Positions 8,082 to 13,456 of a stretch of DNA of 13,456 nt are shown one piece after another (positions within the stretch are counted from its first letter, which is position 1; each line of letters opens with the position of its first letter). The notes beneath the pieces are model-generated. The model was given only the letters and a program-made list of their open reading frames with translations. It did no database searches and was not told the DNA's origin. The DNA comes from an uncultured Ruminococcus sp. (GTDB taxonomy: Bacteria > Bacillota > Clostridia > Oscillospirales > Acutalibacteraceae), in assembly GCA_902772795.1 (NCBI GenBank), contig CACYBZ010000314.1:1-13456 (forward strand), read 5' to 3'. A program made the translations under genes and the position numbers.

Positions 8082-8334
8082 CAATCGCACCGATTTCTCT
8101 TAACTGACTGACAGTAGTAACAACGTCATTCCGTATAACCTCGTCTGATGCGTCATAGCGTTCTTTCATGTTGCTGATAATTTCTTCTGTCGTCATACCT
8201 TTCTGGAGCAAATCCAGAATCACCCCAAGCGTAACATTTCCCCTGACTACACCTGAAAACTTTGCTTTTCCGCTGGGTACAATAATAGTTTCATTTGCCG
8301 TCTTGTGTACAAGAAAATTTTTGTTGAGTTTCAT
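8074..8334 (-). CDS. PqqD-like protein (peptide-recognition/RRE fold)
   Basis: The 86-residue product matches the PqqD family in size and pattern: a short N-terminal strand region, then a helical part with LGVILDLLQKGMTTEEI (36-52) and a C-terminal helix ending VSQLREIGAIDD (75-86). PqqD-like domains bind leader peptides of ribosomally made, modified peptides and present them to enzymes. Here the partners would be the S26 peptidase and nucleotidyltransferase encoded directly downstream. The start at ATG 8334 follows AAAGGAT about nine bases upstream. The upstream gap of 209 bases to ftsL holds a 12-bp inverted repeat. No symbol is given because nothing else of a PQQ pathway is present. Confidence 0.82.
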   Translation of the reverse strand: MKLNKNFLVHKTANETIIVPSGKAKFSGVVRGNVTLGVILDLLQKGMTTEEIISNMKERYDASDEVIRNDVVTTVSQLREIGAIDD

Positions 8335-8441
8335 CTTTCATTATCCTTTCTTTACTTTGCCACAGATATAACCGTGAGCCTCAAAAACATATTTCTTAAA
8401 ATACTGTCCGTTTTTTTACCCCAAAACAGTCAAAAAATAAT

Positions 8442-8496
8442 GGTTGTAACAAATCAAATTTTCCTCCGTTTCCTCTCTGATATGTTTGTTACAACC
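8442..8496. promoter_or_regulatory. Perfect 12-bp inverted repeat upstream of pqqD-like gene
   Basis: GGTTGTAACAAA (8442-8453) is exactly complementary to TTTGTTACAACC (8485-8496), with a 31-base spacer. On the minus strand it is followed by a T-rich run (8432-8440), so it could be a long-loop terminator after ftsL. Alternatively each arm holds its own short palindrome, TTGT-A-ACAA and TTGT-T-ACAA. Their centres (8448 and 8490) are 42 bp apart, about four helical turns, as expected for paired operator sites. The spacer holds a GGAGG (8463-8467) on the coding strand. I see no good promoter beside it. Confidence 0.6.
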
Positions 8497-8543
8497 GCTT
8501 TCTTTTTTTATTTCTGTATACAGTATATGTCCGTTGTCCGATA

Positions 8544-9041
8544 TTAAGACCACAAACTGCTGATTGCTTCTGTGATTATTTCAAAAATATTTTCTCCCTC
8601 TTTTTCAGCGGTTTCCACTTTATCTCCCTCTTCCAGACTGATATACTCTTTCTGGTAAGAATCCGCCCTGCTCATTCCCAGTTCCGACTGGGCACTTTTT
8701 TCTACAATATCCGATGAATACCTTGCTTCTACTTTCATTTTCGACTGTATGTAAAGACTTTTCTTTTCTTCCAGTTTTTCGCTTTCATTGGATATCTTCT
8801 GATTGAGTTCCGTCAGTTCTACCTGTCCCACAATAACCTGCACAATCATCACAATCACTACTGCACTCATCGCTAAAATTCTGATAACTCTGCTTTTGAT
8901 TGCCTGCTTCTGCTGGGCAATTCTGACTTCTTCCTGTTGTTTCTGTTTCTGTTTCTGTTTTTCCTCCATTTCCTCAAAGGAAACGTCTTCCGTTTCAAAT
9001 AACGAAATATCATATGCTTCTTCGTTATAAGACAATGCCAT
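8544..9041 (-). CDS. ftsL: FtsL/DivIC-like septum formation protein
   Basis: This is a bitopic division protein: an acidic and Gln/Lys-rich cytoplasmic part (1-50), one membrane segment (about 53-72), then a coiled-coil region (75-105) and IVEKSAQSELGMSRADSYQ (112-130), the FtsL/DivIC-type element normally followed by a short acidic tail. FtsL scaffolds the FtsW-PBP synthase complex. The identification rests on topology and on position right after rsmH, since sequence conservation in this family is low. The 165-residue product is longer than usual FtsL (about 110-120), mainly through the N-terminal part with a KQKQKQ tract encoded by TTTCTG repeats (8940-8957). The start at ATG 9041 follows GGGAG; upstream in-frame ATG and TTG codons lack suitable spacing. 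It has its own promoter at 9183-9211. Confidence 0.85.
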   Translation of the reverse strand: MALSYNEEAYDISLFETEDVSFEEMEEKQKQKQKQQEEVRIAQQKQAIKSRVIRILAMSAVVIVMIVQVIVGQVELTELNQKISNESEKLEEKKSLYIQSKMKVEARYSSDIVEKSAQSELGMSRADSYQKEYISLEEGDKVETAEKEGENIFEIITEAISSLWS

Positions 9042-9182
9042 AGTAACACTCCCGCTCATTGCAGATTTTTTTCTCAACAATGTTTCCTCTTATGTACTTT
9101 CTTCCCTCAAATTTCTCTCTGTTTTTTCGGTAAACCCTTTTTACACGGATATCATTTTACGCTCCATATGCCCATTAGCTAT

Positions 9183-9211
9183 ATTCTACTATATGCCAAC
9201 CCTTTTGTCAA
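9183..9211 (-). promoter_or_regulatory. Sigma-A type promoter for ftsL and downstream genes
   Basis: On the minus strand TTGACA (9206-9211) and TAGAAT (9183-9188) are separated by exactly 17 bases. The -35 box is a perfect consensus match and starts 15 bases after the rsmH stop. The resulting leader before the ftsL start is about 135 bases, with no obvious structure. Confidence 0.82.
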
Positions 9212-9225
9212 AGTTTTTTAAGCGG

Positions 9226-10158
9226 TCACGATAATTTTTTTATTGCCCGTAATCTGGCACTTCTCGAACGGGGATTGACTGCCAGTTCTTCTGCACAAGC
9301 CTGTACGGATTTTTTCAGCACCAGTTCTCCTGCGGGTGTCTTTCCGCATACGCATACGGGAAAATCTTTCGGACAACAACACCCCTCACACTGCTTTGCC
9401 ATGTATTTCTTGACAATCCTGTCCTCCAGCGAATGAAAGGTAATGACTGCCATAATTCCGCCTTTGTTGAGTAAGGCAAATCCTTCCGACAATCCCTCCG
9501 AAAGCCGTTCCAGTTCTCCGTTGACGGCTATCCGCAATGCCTGAAAGGTCTGTCTTGCCGGGTGTCCCTCACGTTTCTTATAGGACGGTACGGCACTTTT
9601 TATGATTTCTGCCAGCTGTAATGTGGTTTCAACCGGCTGTTTCTCCCGTTCCCGAATAATTGCTCTGGTGATGGGTCTGGCAAACTTTTCTTCTCCGTAC
9701 CGACTGATAATTCTTACCAGTTCTTCATAAGAAAGGTGATTGACCAGCTCTCCTGCCGTTGTACCCGACTGACTCATACGCATATCCAGCGGGGCATCAC
9801 TGTGAAAGGAAAATCCTCTTTCGGGGGTGTCAAGCTGTCGGGACGATACGCCGATATCCATCAGTATTCCGTCAACACCGTCAATTCCCAGTGCATTGAC
9901 GATACTTCTCATGTCCGAAAAATTGCCTTTACAGATTGTGACATTTCTGTTTTGCCTGAATCTTTCGGTAACAGTGGCAATAGCGTCAGGATCCTGGTCA
10001 ATCAGAATCAGCTTTCCCTCATCGGACAGATATTTCAGTATTTCGGCGGAATGTCCTCCTCCGCCTGCCGTCGCATCGACATAGACTCCTTCAGGTCTGA
10101 TATGCAGTGCCTGTATGGTTTCTTCTTTCAATACAGGTATATGGGAAAATTCCAACAT
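9226..10158 (-). CDS. rsmH: 16S rRNA (cytosine1402-N4)-methyltransferase RsmH (MraW)
   Basis: RsmH uses S-adenosylmethionine to N4-methylate C1402 in the decoding centre of 16S rRNA. It usually opens the dcw cluster, with mraZ before it; here mraZ is absent and a VanY-type gene precedes it. The 310-residue product is of family length. HIPVLKEE (6-13), the SAM-binding VDATAGGGGHS (27-37), DQDPDAI (54-60), MDIGVSSRQLD (100-110), HSLEDRIVK (242-250) and the C-terminal NPRSRSARLR (295-304) are diagnostic. Cysteines at 257-271 form a cluster also seen in some Firmicute homologues. I chose the ATG at 10158 because GGAGGG lies just upstream and the family starts here; an in-frame codon at 10323 is within the terminator of the previous gene. 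Confidence 0.98.
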   Translation of the reverse strand: MLEFSHIPVLKEETIQALHIRPEGVYVDATAGGGGHSAEILKYLSDEGKLILIDQDPDAIATVTERFRQNRNVTICKGNFSDMRSIVNALGIDGVDGILMDIGVSSRQLDTPERGFSFHSDAPLDMRMSQSGTTAGELVNHLSYEELVRIISRYGEEKFARPITRAIIREREKQPVETTLQLAEIIKSAVPSYKKREGHPARQTFQALRIAVNGELERLSEGLSEGFALLNKGGIMAVITFHSLEDRIVKKYMAKQCEGCCCPKDFPVCVCGKTPAGELVLKKSVQACAEELAVNPRSRSARLRAIKKLS

Positions 10159-10204
10159 CTTTCCCTCCCTCTCCTCAGAATACAGCGTGATGCTATCGGA
10201 TTTC

Positions 10205-10233
10205 ATTATATGCTTTCCTGACGTAAATTGCAA
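10205..10233 (-). promoter_or_regulatory. Sigma-A type promoter for rsmH
   Basis: On the minus strand TTGCAA (10228-10233) and TATAAT (10205-10210) are 17 bases apart, with a perfect -10 box. It lies between the terminator at 10303-10345 and the rsmH ribosome-binding site, about 47 bases before the start codon, so it begins the dcw transcription unit. Confidence 0.88.
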
Positions 10234-10302
10234 GTACAATCCGCATATCTTTTGAGAAAACAAATCCATTGCAGTCAATGTCCCCAAAAACGGACAACAG
10301 AC

Positions 10303-10345
10303 AAAAAAACAACCGTACAGCACGCTTTTTTTCTGTGCTGTACGG
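10303..10345 (-). terminator. Intrinsic terminator after the VanY-type gene
   Basis: An 11-bp perfect stem pairs CCGTACAGCAC (10313-10323) with GTGCTGTACGG (10335-10345), with an 11-base loop. On the minus strand TTG and then seven T follow (10303-10309). It begins 22 bases after the stop codon at 10368 and separates the mscL-VanY unit from the dcw block. Confidence 0.9.
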
Positions 10346-10367
10346 TGAAATGTGGTATGTATTTCCG

Positions 10368-11330
10368 TTATTGCAATTTTACTGCTATGATAAATCCGTC
10401 ACAATTATTGCCGTAAATCTGATATTCGCTGTCCCTGGGAACCTGTACCATCGTACTTTCTCCCAACTGTGACGGCACATAGTAAATCATCCATGATGTT
10501 GCCGTGTAATCGGTGGTATATAACGGGTTCTTGATGGTGTGGGTTTTCAACATTTCAATGTACTCCTCCAGACAAAAACCGTTCTGCATGATATATTCCG
10601 AATGGGGCAGTCCCACATAACGGTAATGCCATGTTTCATAGCCTATTCCTGTGACGGCTACTTTATCCTGAGGATAGCGCAGAATAAAACCATACTTTCC
10701 GCAGTTGTTCTTCAGCCAGCGGAACTCCTCACCTTCCCCCAGTACCGATAAATCTTCATCGTCCATAATGGAAAGGTCAAAAGCATATCCTGTCTGATGT
10801 TCACTATACCCCGGTAACAGTACGTATTCTGCCCCGATGTAGTCTTCACCTTTTTCCTCTTTGTCTGCCTGATAGAGTTTTTCCTGCAGTTCCTTGCTCC
10901 GATAGGCACTGTGTATCATGACATTGCTATTTTCCGAAACGTCACAAAGTGCCGAAAGCATATTTTCCGCTTTCTGAGCAACGGTTTCATTGAGCTTTAC
11001 GTCCAAATCCGCCACCTTGAATTTTCCGTTACCCCTGCCGTATATTTCCACAAGGTTATCGCCCTCGAAAGAACACGGATAATTGTTGTTGACCAGTATC
11101 AGAAATCCGCTGTTCAGACGGTCATTTTTCATCTCTACGTCAACAAAGTCACTTTGAATATCCAGATTGGTCACATTCGGCAAGGAACTGATGATAACTT
11201 TCTTGCTTGCCATGACAGACCCTATATTCGCAGAAAAAATAAGAACAAAGGCTGTCGCACTCAGGTAAATGAAAAATACTAAGGCAACCAACAGCGGATA
11301 TTTTTGCTTGATATTCTCCGTAACTGACAA
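10368..11330 (-). CDS. VanY-type zinc D-alanyl-D-alanine carboxypeptidase, membrane-anchored
   Basis: The product should remove the terminal D-Ala from peptidoglycan stem peptides outside the cell. It has a short cytoplasmic start, one membrane segment (about 12-34) and an extracellular VanY (peptidase M15) domain at about 115-265. SAYRS (141-145), SEHQTGYAFD (176-185) with zinc ligands H178 and D185, and ETWHYRYVG (232-240) with probable catalytic E232 and ligand H235 are all present. About 55 residues follow the catalytic core and are unassigned. The start is a TTG at 11330: AGGAGG (11340-11345) lies nine bases upstream and the next in-frame Met would delete the membrane segment. Being chromosomal beside cell-wall genes, it is more likely a housekeeping carboxypeptidase than a vancomycin-resistance determinant. 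It may be co-transcribed with mscL, 54 bases upstream. Confidence 0.93.
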   Translation of the reverse strand: MSVTENIKQKYPLLVALVFFIYLSATAFVLIFSANIGSVMASKKVIISSLPNVTNLDIQSDFVDVEMKNDRLNSGFLILVNNNYPCSFEGDNLVEIYGRGNGKFKVADLDVKLNETVAQKAENMLSALCDVSENSNVMIHSAYRSKELQEKLYQADKEEKGEDYIGAEYVLLPGYSEHQTGYAFDLSIMDDEDLSVLGEGEEFRWLKNNCGKYGFILRYPQDKVAVTGIGYETWHYRYVGLPHSEYIMQNGFCLEEYIEMLKTHTIKNPLYTTDYTATSWMIYYVPSQLGESTMVQVPRDSEYQIYGNNCDGFIIAVKLQ

Positions 11331-11384
11331 CAGCTTTATCCTCCTTTGACGCTGTAAGTCGTCTTTATTCTGTCGGACAGTAAA

Positions 11385-11873
11385 TTATGCTTTCTTCTCC
11401 GCAGAAATCTCAGCAACGACTTCTTCATAACCTTCCAGAATGGAGGTACAATGAGGACATCTTGTTGCTTCAATAGCGATTTCACTCTTACAGAAAGGAC
11501 ATTCTTTGGTCGTTGCTTCTTCCTCTTCTTCTTCCTTCTTCTTGCCGATGGACATAATCTTGTTGATTCCTTTTACCAGCAGGAAAATAATCAACGCCAT
11601 AATCAGGAAATTAATGACGGCAGTAATAAATGCACCGTACTTAATTTCTACTGCCGAACCAAGTACGCCTTCAACAAGTGATGGGAATTCAATCTTGAGG
11701 GATAACTGGTCAAAGTTTATCTTCGTGAACAATCCCAGAATGGGCGAAATAATATTGTCCGTCAAAGATGTGACAATGTTCTGAAACGCAGCACCGATGA
11801 TGACAGCTACTGCCAGATCAAGAACATTACCTTTCATGATAAATTCTTTGAACTCACCAAAAAACTTTTTCAT
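11385..11873 (-). CDS. mscL: Large-conductance mechanosensitive channel MscL with C-terminal zinc ribbon
   Basis: MscL opens at high membrane tension and releases solutes after hypo-osmotic shock. The N-terminal amphipathic helix FGEFKEFIMKGNVLDLAV (5-22) runs into TM1 (about 16-44), followed by an extracellular loop (45-78) and TM2 (about 79-101). After an acidic linker KKKEEEEEE, two cysteine pairs, CPFC (125-128) and CPHC (139-142), form a predicted zinc ribbon absent from the E. coli protein, which brings the length to 162 against 136. The start at ATG 11873 is preceded by GGTG at eight bases. A consensus promoter lies at 12030-12058, giving a leader of roughly 150 bases in which I recognise no known riboswitch. 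Confidence 0.95.
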   Translation of the reverse strand: MKKFFGEFKEFIMKGNVLDLAVAVIIGAAFQNIVTSLTDNIISPILGLFTKINFDQLSLKIEFPSLVEGVLGSAVEIKYGAFITAVINFLIMALIIFLLVKGINKIMSIGKKKEEEEEEATTKECPFCKSEIAIEATRCPHCTSILEGYEEVVAEISAEKKA

Positions 11874-12029
11874 TTCTACAACACCAACCTCTTTACAAAA
11901 ATTTATGATAAGCCGAGTAAATATACATAAGTGTATTGTTTTACGGATAATCTGCCGTTACGAGCAAATGGTAAAACTTTTTACGGAATTACATACCTCC
12001 CCCGATGTACTTACCCTGACTACCTTTTC

Positions 12030-12058
12030 ATTATAAGCCAAAACCATCTTGATTTCAA
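12030..12058 (-). promoter_or_regulatory. Sigma-A type promoter for mscL
   Basis: On the minus strand TTGAAA (12053-12058) and TATAAT (12030-12035) are separated by 17 bases. It lies 37 bases after the tyrS stop codon; no clear terminator for tyrS precedes it. Confidence 0.88.
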
Positions 12059-12094
12059 CAAAAACTTCATATTTTATTATGGAAATTTGTCGCT

Positions 12095-13315
12095 TTACAT
12101 CATAACTTTGTGGAATACTTTCTTTCCCTTTTTGATGACGATGCCTTTGACAATTTCTTCTTTGGTGATGCTGGTTTTCACGTCGGTAATCTTTTCGCCG
12201 TTGACGGAAATTCCTCCCTGTGTGACAAGTCTTCTGCCCTCTGCATTGGACGATGTCAGTCCTGCTCTGGCAAGCAGATTCAGAATACCGATAACTCCGT
12301 CAGTGAAATCTTCTTCGGCAAGTGTACTTGTCGGCATATTTTCTTCTTCGGCATTGCTGGAGAACAATGCTCTGGCGGTTTTCTGTGCTTTTTCCGCTTC
12401 TTCTTCTCCGTGAACCAGCTTTGTCAGCTCATAAGCCAGAATTTCTTTGGCTTTGTTGAGTTCACTGCCCTGCCAGCTTTCCATTTTCCTGATTTCGTCC
12501 ATCGGCAGGAATGTCAGCATTTTGATACATTTGATAACGTCACTGTCATCGACATTCCGCCAGTACTGATAGAAGTCGTAAGGACTGGTCTTTTCGGCTG
12601 AAAGCCATACTGCTCCCGACTGCGTTTTTCCCATTTTCTTACCTTCGGAATTGAGTAACAGATTGATGGTCATCGCATACGCATCTTTGCCCTGTTTTCT
12701 GCGGATAAGTTCTGTTCCTGCCAGCATATTGCTCCACTGGTCGTCACCGCCGAACTGCATATTACAGCCGTATTGATTGTACAGAACATAAAAGTCGTAT
12801 GCCTGCATTATCATGTAGTTGAATTCCAGAAAACTCAGCCCTTTTTCCATACGCTGTCTGTAACATTCTGCTGTAAGCATTCTGTTGACGCTGAAATGTG
12901 CCCCGACTTCTCTGAGCATACCTACATAGTTGAGGTCAAGCAACCAGTCCGCATTGTTGACAAGCATGGCTTTTCCGTCAGAAAAGTCGATAAAACGGCT
13001 CATCTGCTTCTGAAAACATTCTACATTGTGCTGTATGACTTCTTTTGTCATCATCTGACGCATATCCGTTCTGCCTGACGGGTCGCCTATCATAGCTGTT
13101 CCGCCTCCGATTAAGGCTATCGGCTTGTTGCCTGCCATCTGCAACCGTTTCATCAGACACAGTGCCATGAAATGTCCTACATGCAAACTGTCGGCTGTCG
13201 GGTCAAAGCCAATGTAGAATACTGCTTTCCCTCCGTTGACAAGTTCCCTGATTTCCTTTTCGTCCGTAACCTGTGCGAGTAATCCTCTTTCGACAAGTTC
13301 TTCATAAACTCCCAT
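12095..13315 (-). CDS. tyrS: Tyrosyl-tRNA synthetase
   Basis: This is a class I aminoacyl-tRNA synthetase that charges tRNA-Tyr. The 406-residue product has [15 protein letters not shown] (34-48) with the HIGH-type motif HVGH, the tyrosine-pocket region around GGDDQWSN (189-196), the KMSKS-type loop KMGKT (227-231) and a C-terminal S4 RNA-binding domain (about 341-405). The start is the ATG at 13315: a perfect AGGAGG (13322-13327) lies seven bases before it, and the in-frame TTG at 13333 would place that ribosome-binding site inside the gene. Many Firmicute tyrS genes carry a T-box leader; here no T-box motif is seen, and a three-hairpin repeat begins about 50 bases upstream. No promoter is evident between that repeat and the gene. 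Confidence 0.98.
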   Translation of the reverse strand: MGVYEELVERGLLAQVTDEKEIRELVNGGKAVFYIGFDPTADSLHVGHFMALCLMKRLQMAGNKPIALIGGGTAMIGDPSGRTDMRQMMTKEVIQHNVECFQKQMSRFIDFSDGKAMLVNNADWLLDLNYVGMLREVGAHFSVNRMLTAECYRQRMEKGLSFLEFNYMIMQAYDFYVLYNQYGCNMQFGGDDQWSNMLAGTELIRRKQGKDAYAMTINLLLNSEGKKMGKTQSGAVWLSAEKTSPYDFYQYWRNVDDSDVIKCIKMLTFLPMDEIRKMESWQGSELNKAKEILAYELTKLVHGEEEAEKAQKTARALFSSNAEEENMPTSTLAEEDFTDGVIGILNLLARAGLTSSNAEGRRLVTQGGISVNGEKITDVKTSITKEEIVKGIVIKKGKKVFHKVMM

Positions 13316-13367
13316 ATTTGTTCCTCCTGACAATAAATCTAAGGGCTGTCCCCCGATTGTGTTTTAC

Positions 13368-13456
13368 TGTTCAAGGGTTGCACCCTTGAAAATCCTGCCA
13401 AGGAGCTTCGCCCCTTGACCCCACCCACTTTTGAAAAAGTGGGGCAAAACTTTTTA
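13368..13456. repeat. Three-hairpin intergenic repeat, right copy
   Basis: This is the second copy of the element at 22-116, in the same orientation and probably complete or nearly so at the window edge. Hairpin 1 pairs 13370-13378 with 13382-13390 (9 bp, TGC loop). Hairpin 2 pairs 13399-13406 with 13410-13417 (one A-C mismatch). Hairpin 3 pairs 13424-13431 with 13436-13443 (TGAA loop). Relative to the left copy, an A-T pair in hairpin 1 is C-G here (13372 with 13388), and a G-C pair in hairpin 3 is A-T here (13427 with 13440). It lies in the region upstream of tyrS and would form part of its 5' leader if transcription starts further right. Confidence 0.85.

Noticed and set aside
8352..8390. 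A 12-residue ATG reading frame on the minus strand just before the pqqD-like gene
   Set aside because: It has no ribosome-binding site and no recognisable peptide features, so it is within chance expectation.
8416..8457. A 13-residue reading frame on the minus strand starting with TTG behind a perfect GGAGG, a possible precursor or leader peptide for the PqqD-like cassette
   Set aside because: It is very short, starts with TTG, ends inside a T-rich stretch and has no leader/core pattern or Cys/Gly motif. The GGAGG lies in the loop of the inverted repeat and may be chance. Conservation in relatives would be needed.
8940..8957. TTTCTG hexamer repeats as a phase-variable tract
   Set aside because: There are only three perfect copies, and the unit length of six keeps the reading frame, so gain or loss would change protein length slightly rather than switch the gene off.
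10368..11330. VanY-type gene as part of a vancomycin-resistance operon
   Set aside because: No vanHAX-type ligase or dehydrogenase genes and no two-component regulator are present. The neighbours are mscL and the dcw block, so a housekeeping carboxypeptidase is the simpler reading.
11370..11381. Recurring TGTCGG/CCGACA words in several gaps (near 1341, 6331, 6406, 11372) as a common regulator site
   Set aside because: The copies differ in arrangement and spacing, and some are explained by local stems. A six-base word at this frequency may be chance.

Overview
The window is a compact chromosomal segment from a low-to-moderate GC Firmicute of the class Clostridia. A Ruminococcus-like (Oscillospiraceae) host is the best guess, from the gene order, strong AGGAGG-type ribosome binding sites, TTGACA/TATAAT-type promoters and a three-hairpin intergenic repeat at both ends. 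All eleven recognisable protein genes lie on the minus strand, so transcription runs from right to left. No rRNA, tRNA, CRISPR array, transposase or phage gene is visible, and no gene-free stretch exceeds about 220 bases.

In transcription order: tyrS (tyrosyl-tRNA synthetase) at the right edge; then a promoter, mscL (mechanosensitive channel) and a VanY-type D,D-carboxypeptidase, closed by a strong intrinsic terminator at 10303-10345. A new promoter (10205-10233) starts the division and cell-wall (dcw) block: rsmH, a second promoter (9183-9211), an FtsL-like protein, then three non-dcw genes, then a class B penicillin-binding protein with two PASTA repeats, mraY, an FtsW-family SEDS glycosyltransferase and murG. 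The PBP, MraY, FtsW and MurG products cover lipid I and lipid II synthesis and septal polymerisation and cross-linking. VanY would trim stem peptides. mraZ, murE, murF, murD and the ftsQ/ftsZ segment are not in the window.

The unusual part is 6473-8334. Between ftsL and the PBP gene, where they are normally adjacent, sit a PqqD-like protein, an S24/S26-type peptidase with a Ser/His dyad, and an uncharacterised nucleotidyltransferase. The three are tightly packed (8-base overlap, then a 4-base gap). This combination is typical of peptide-modification (RiPP-like) cassettes, but no precursor, radical SAM enzyme, cyclase or transporter accompanies it. Upstream of it is a perfect 12-bp inverted repeat that can be read as an RNA stem or as two operator-like TTGT-A/T-ACAA sites 42 bp apart.

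The two window ends carry copies of one dispersed element with three consecutive hairpins. They differ by at least two compensatory base-pair changes, so the folded form appears to be under selection.
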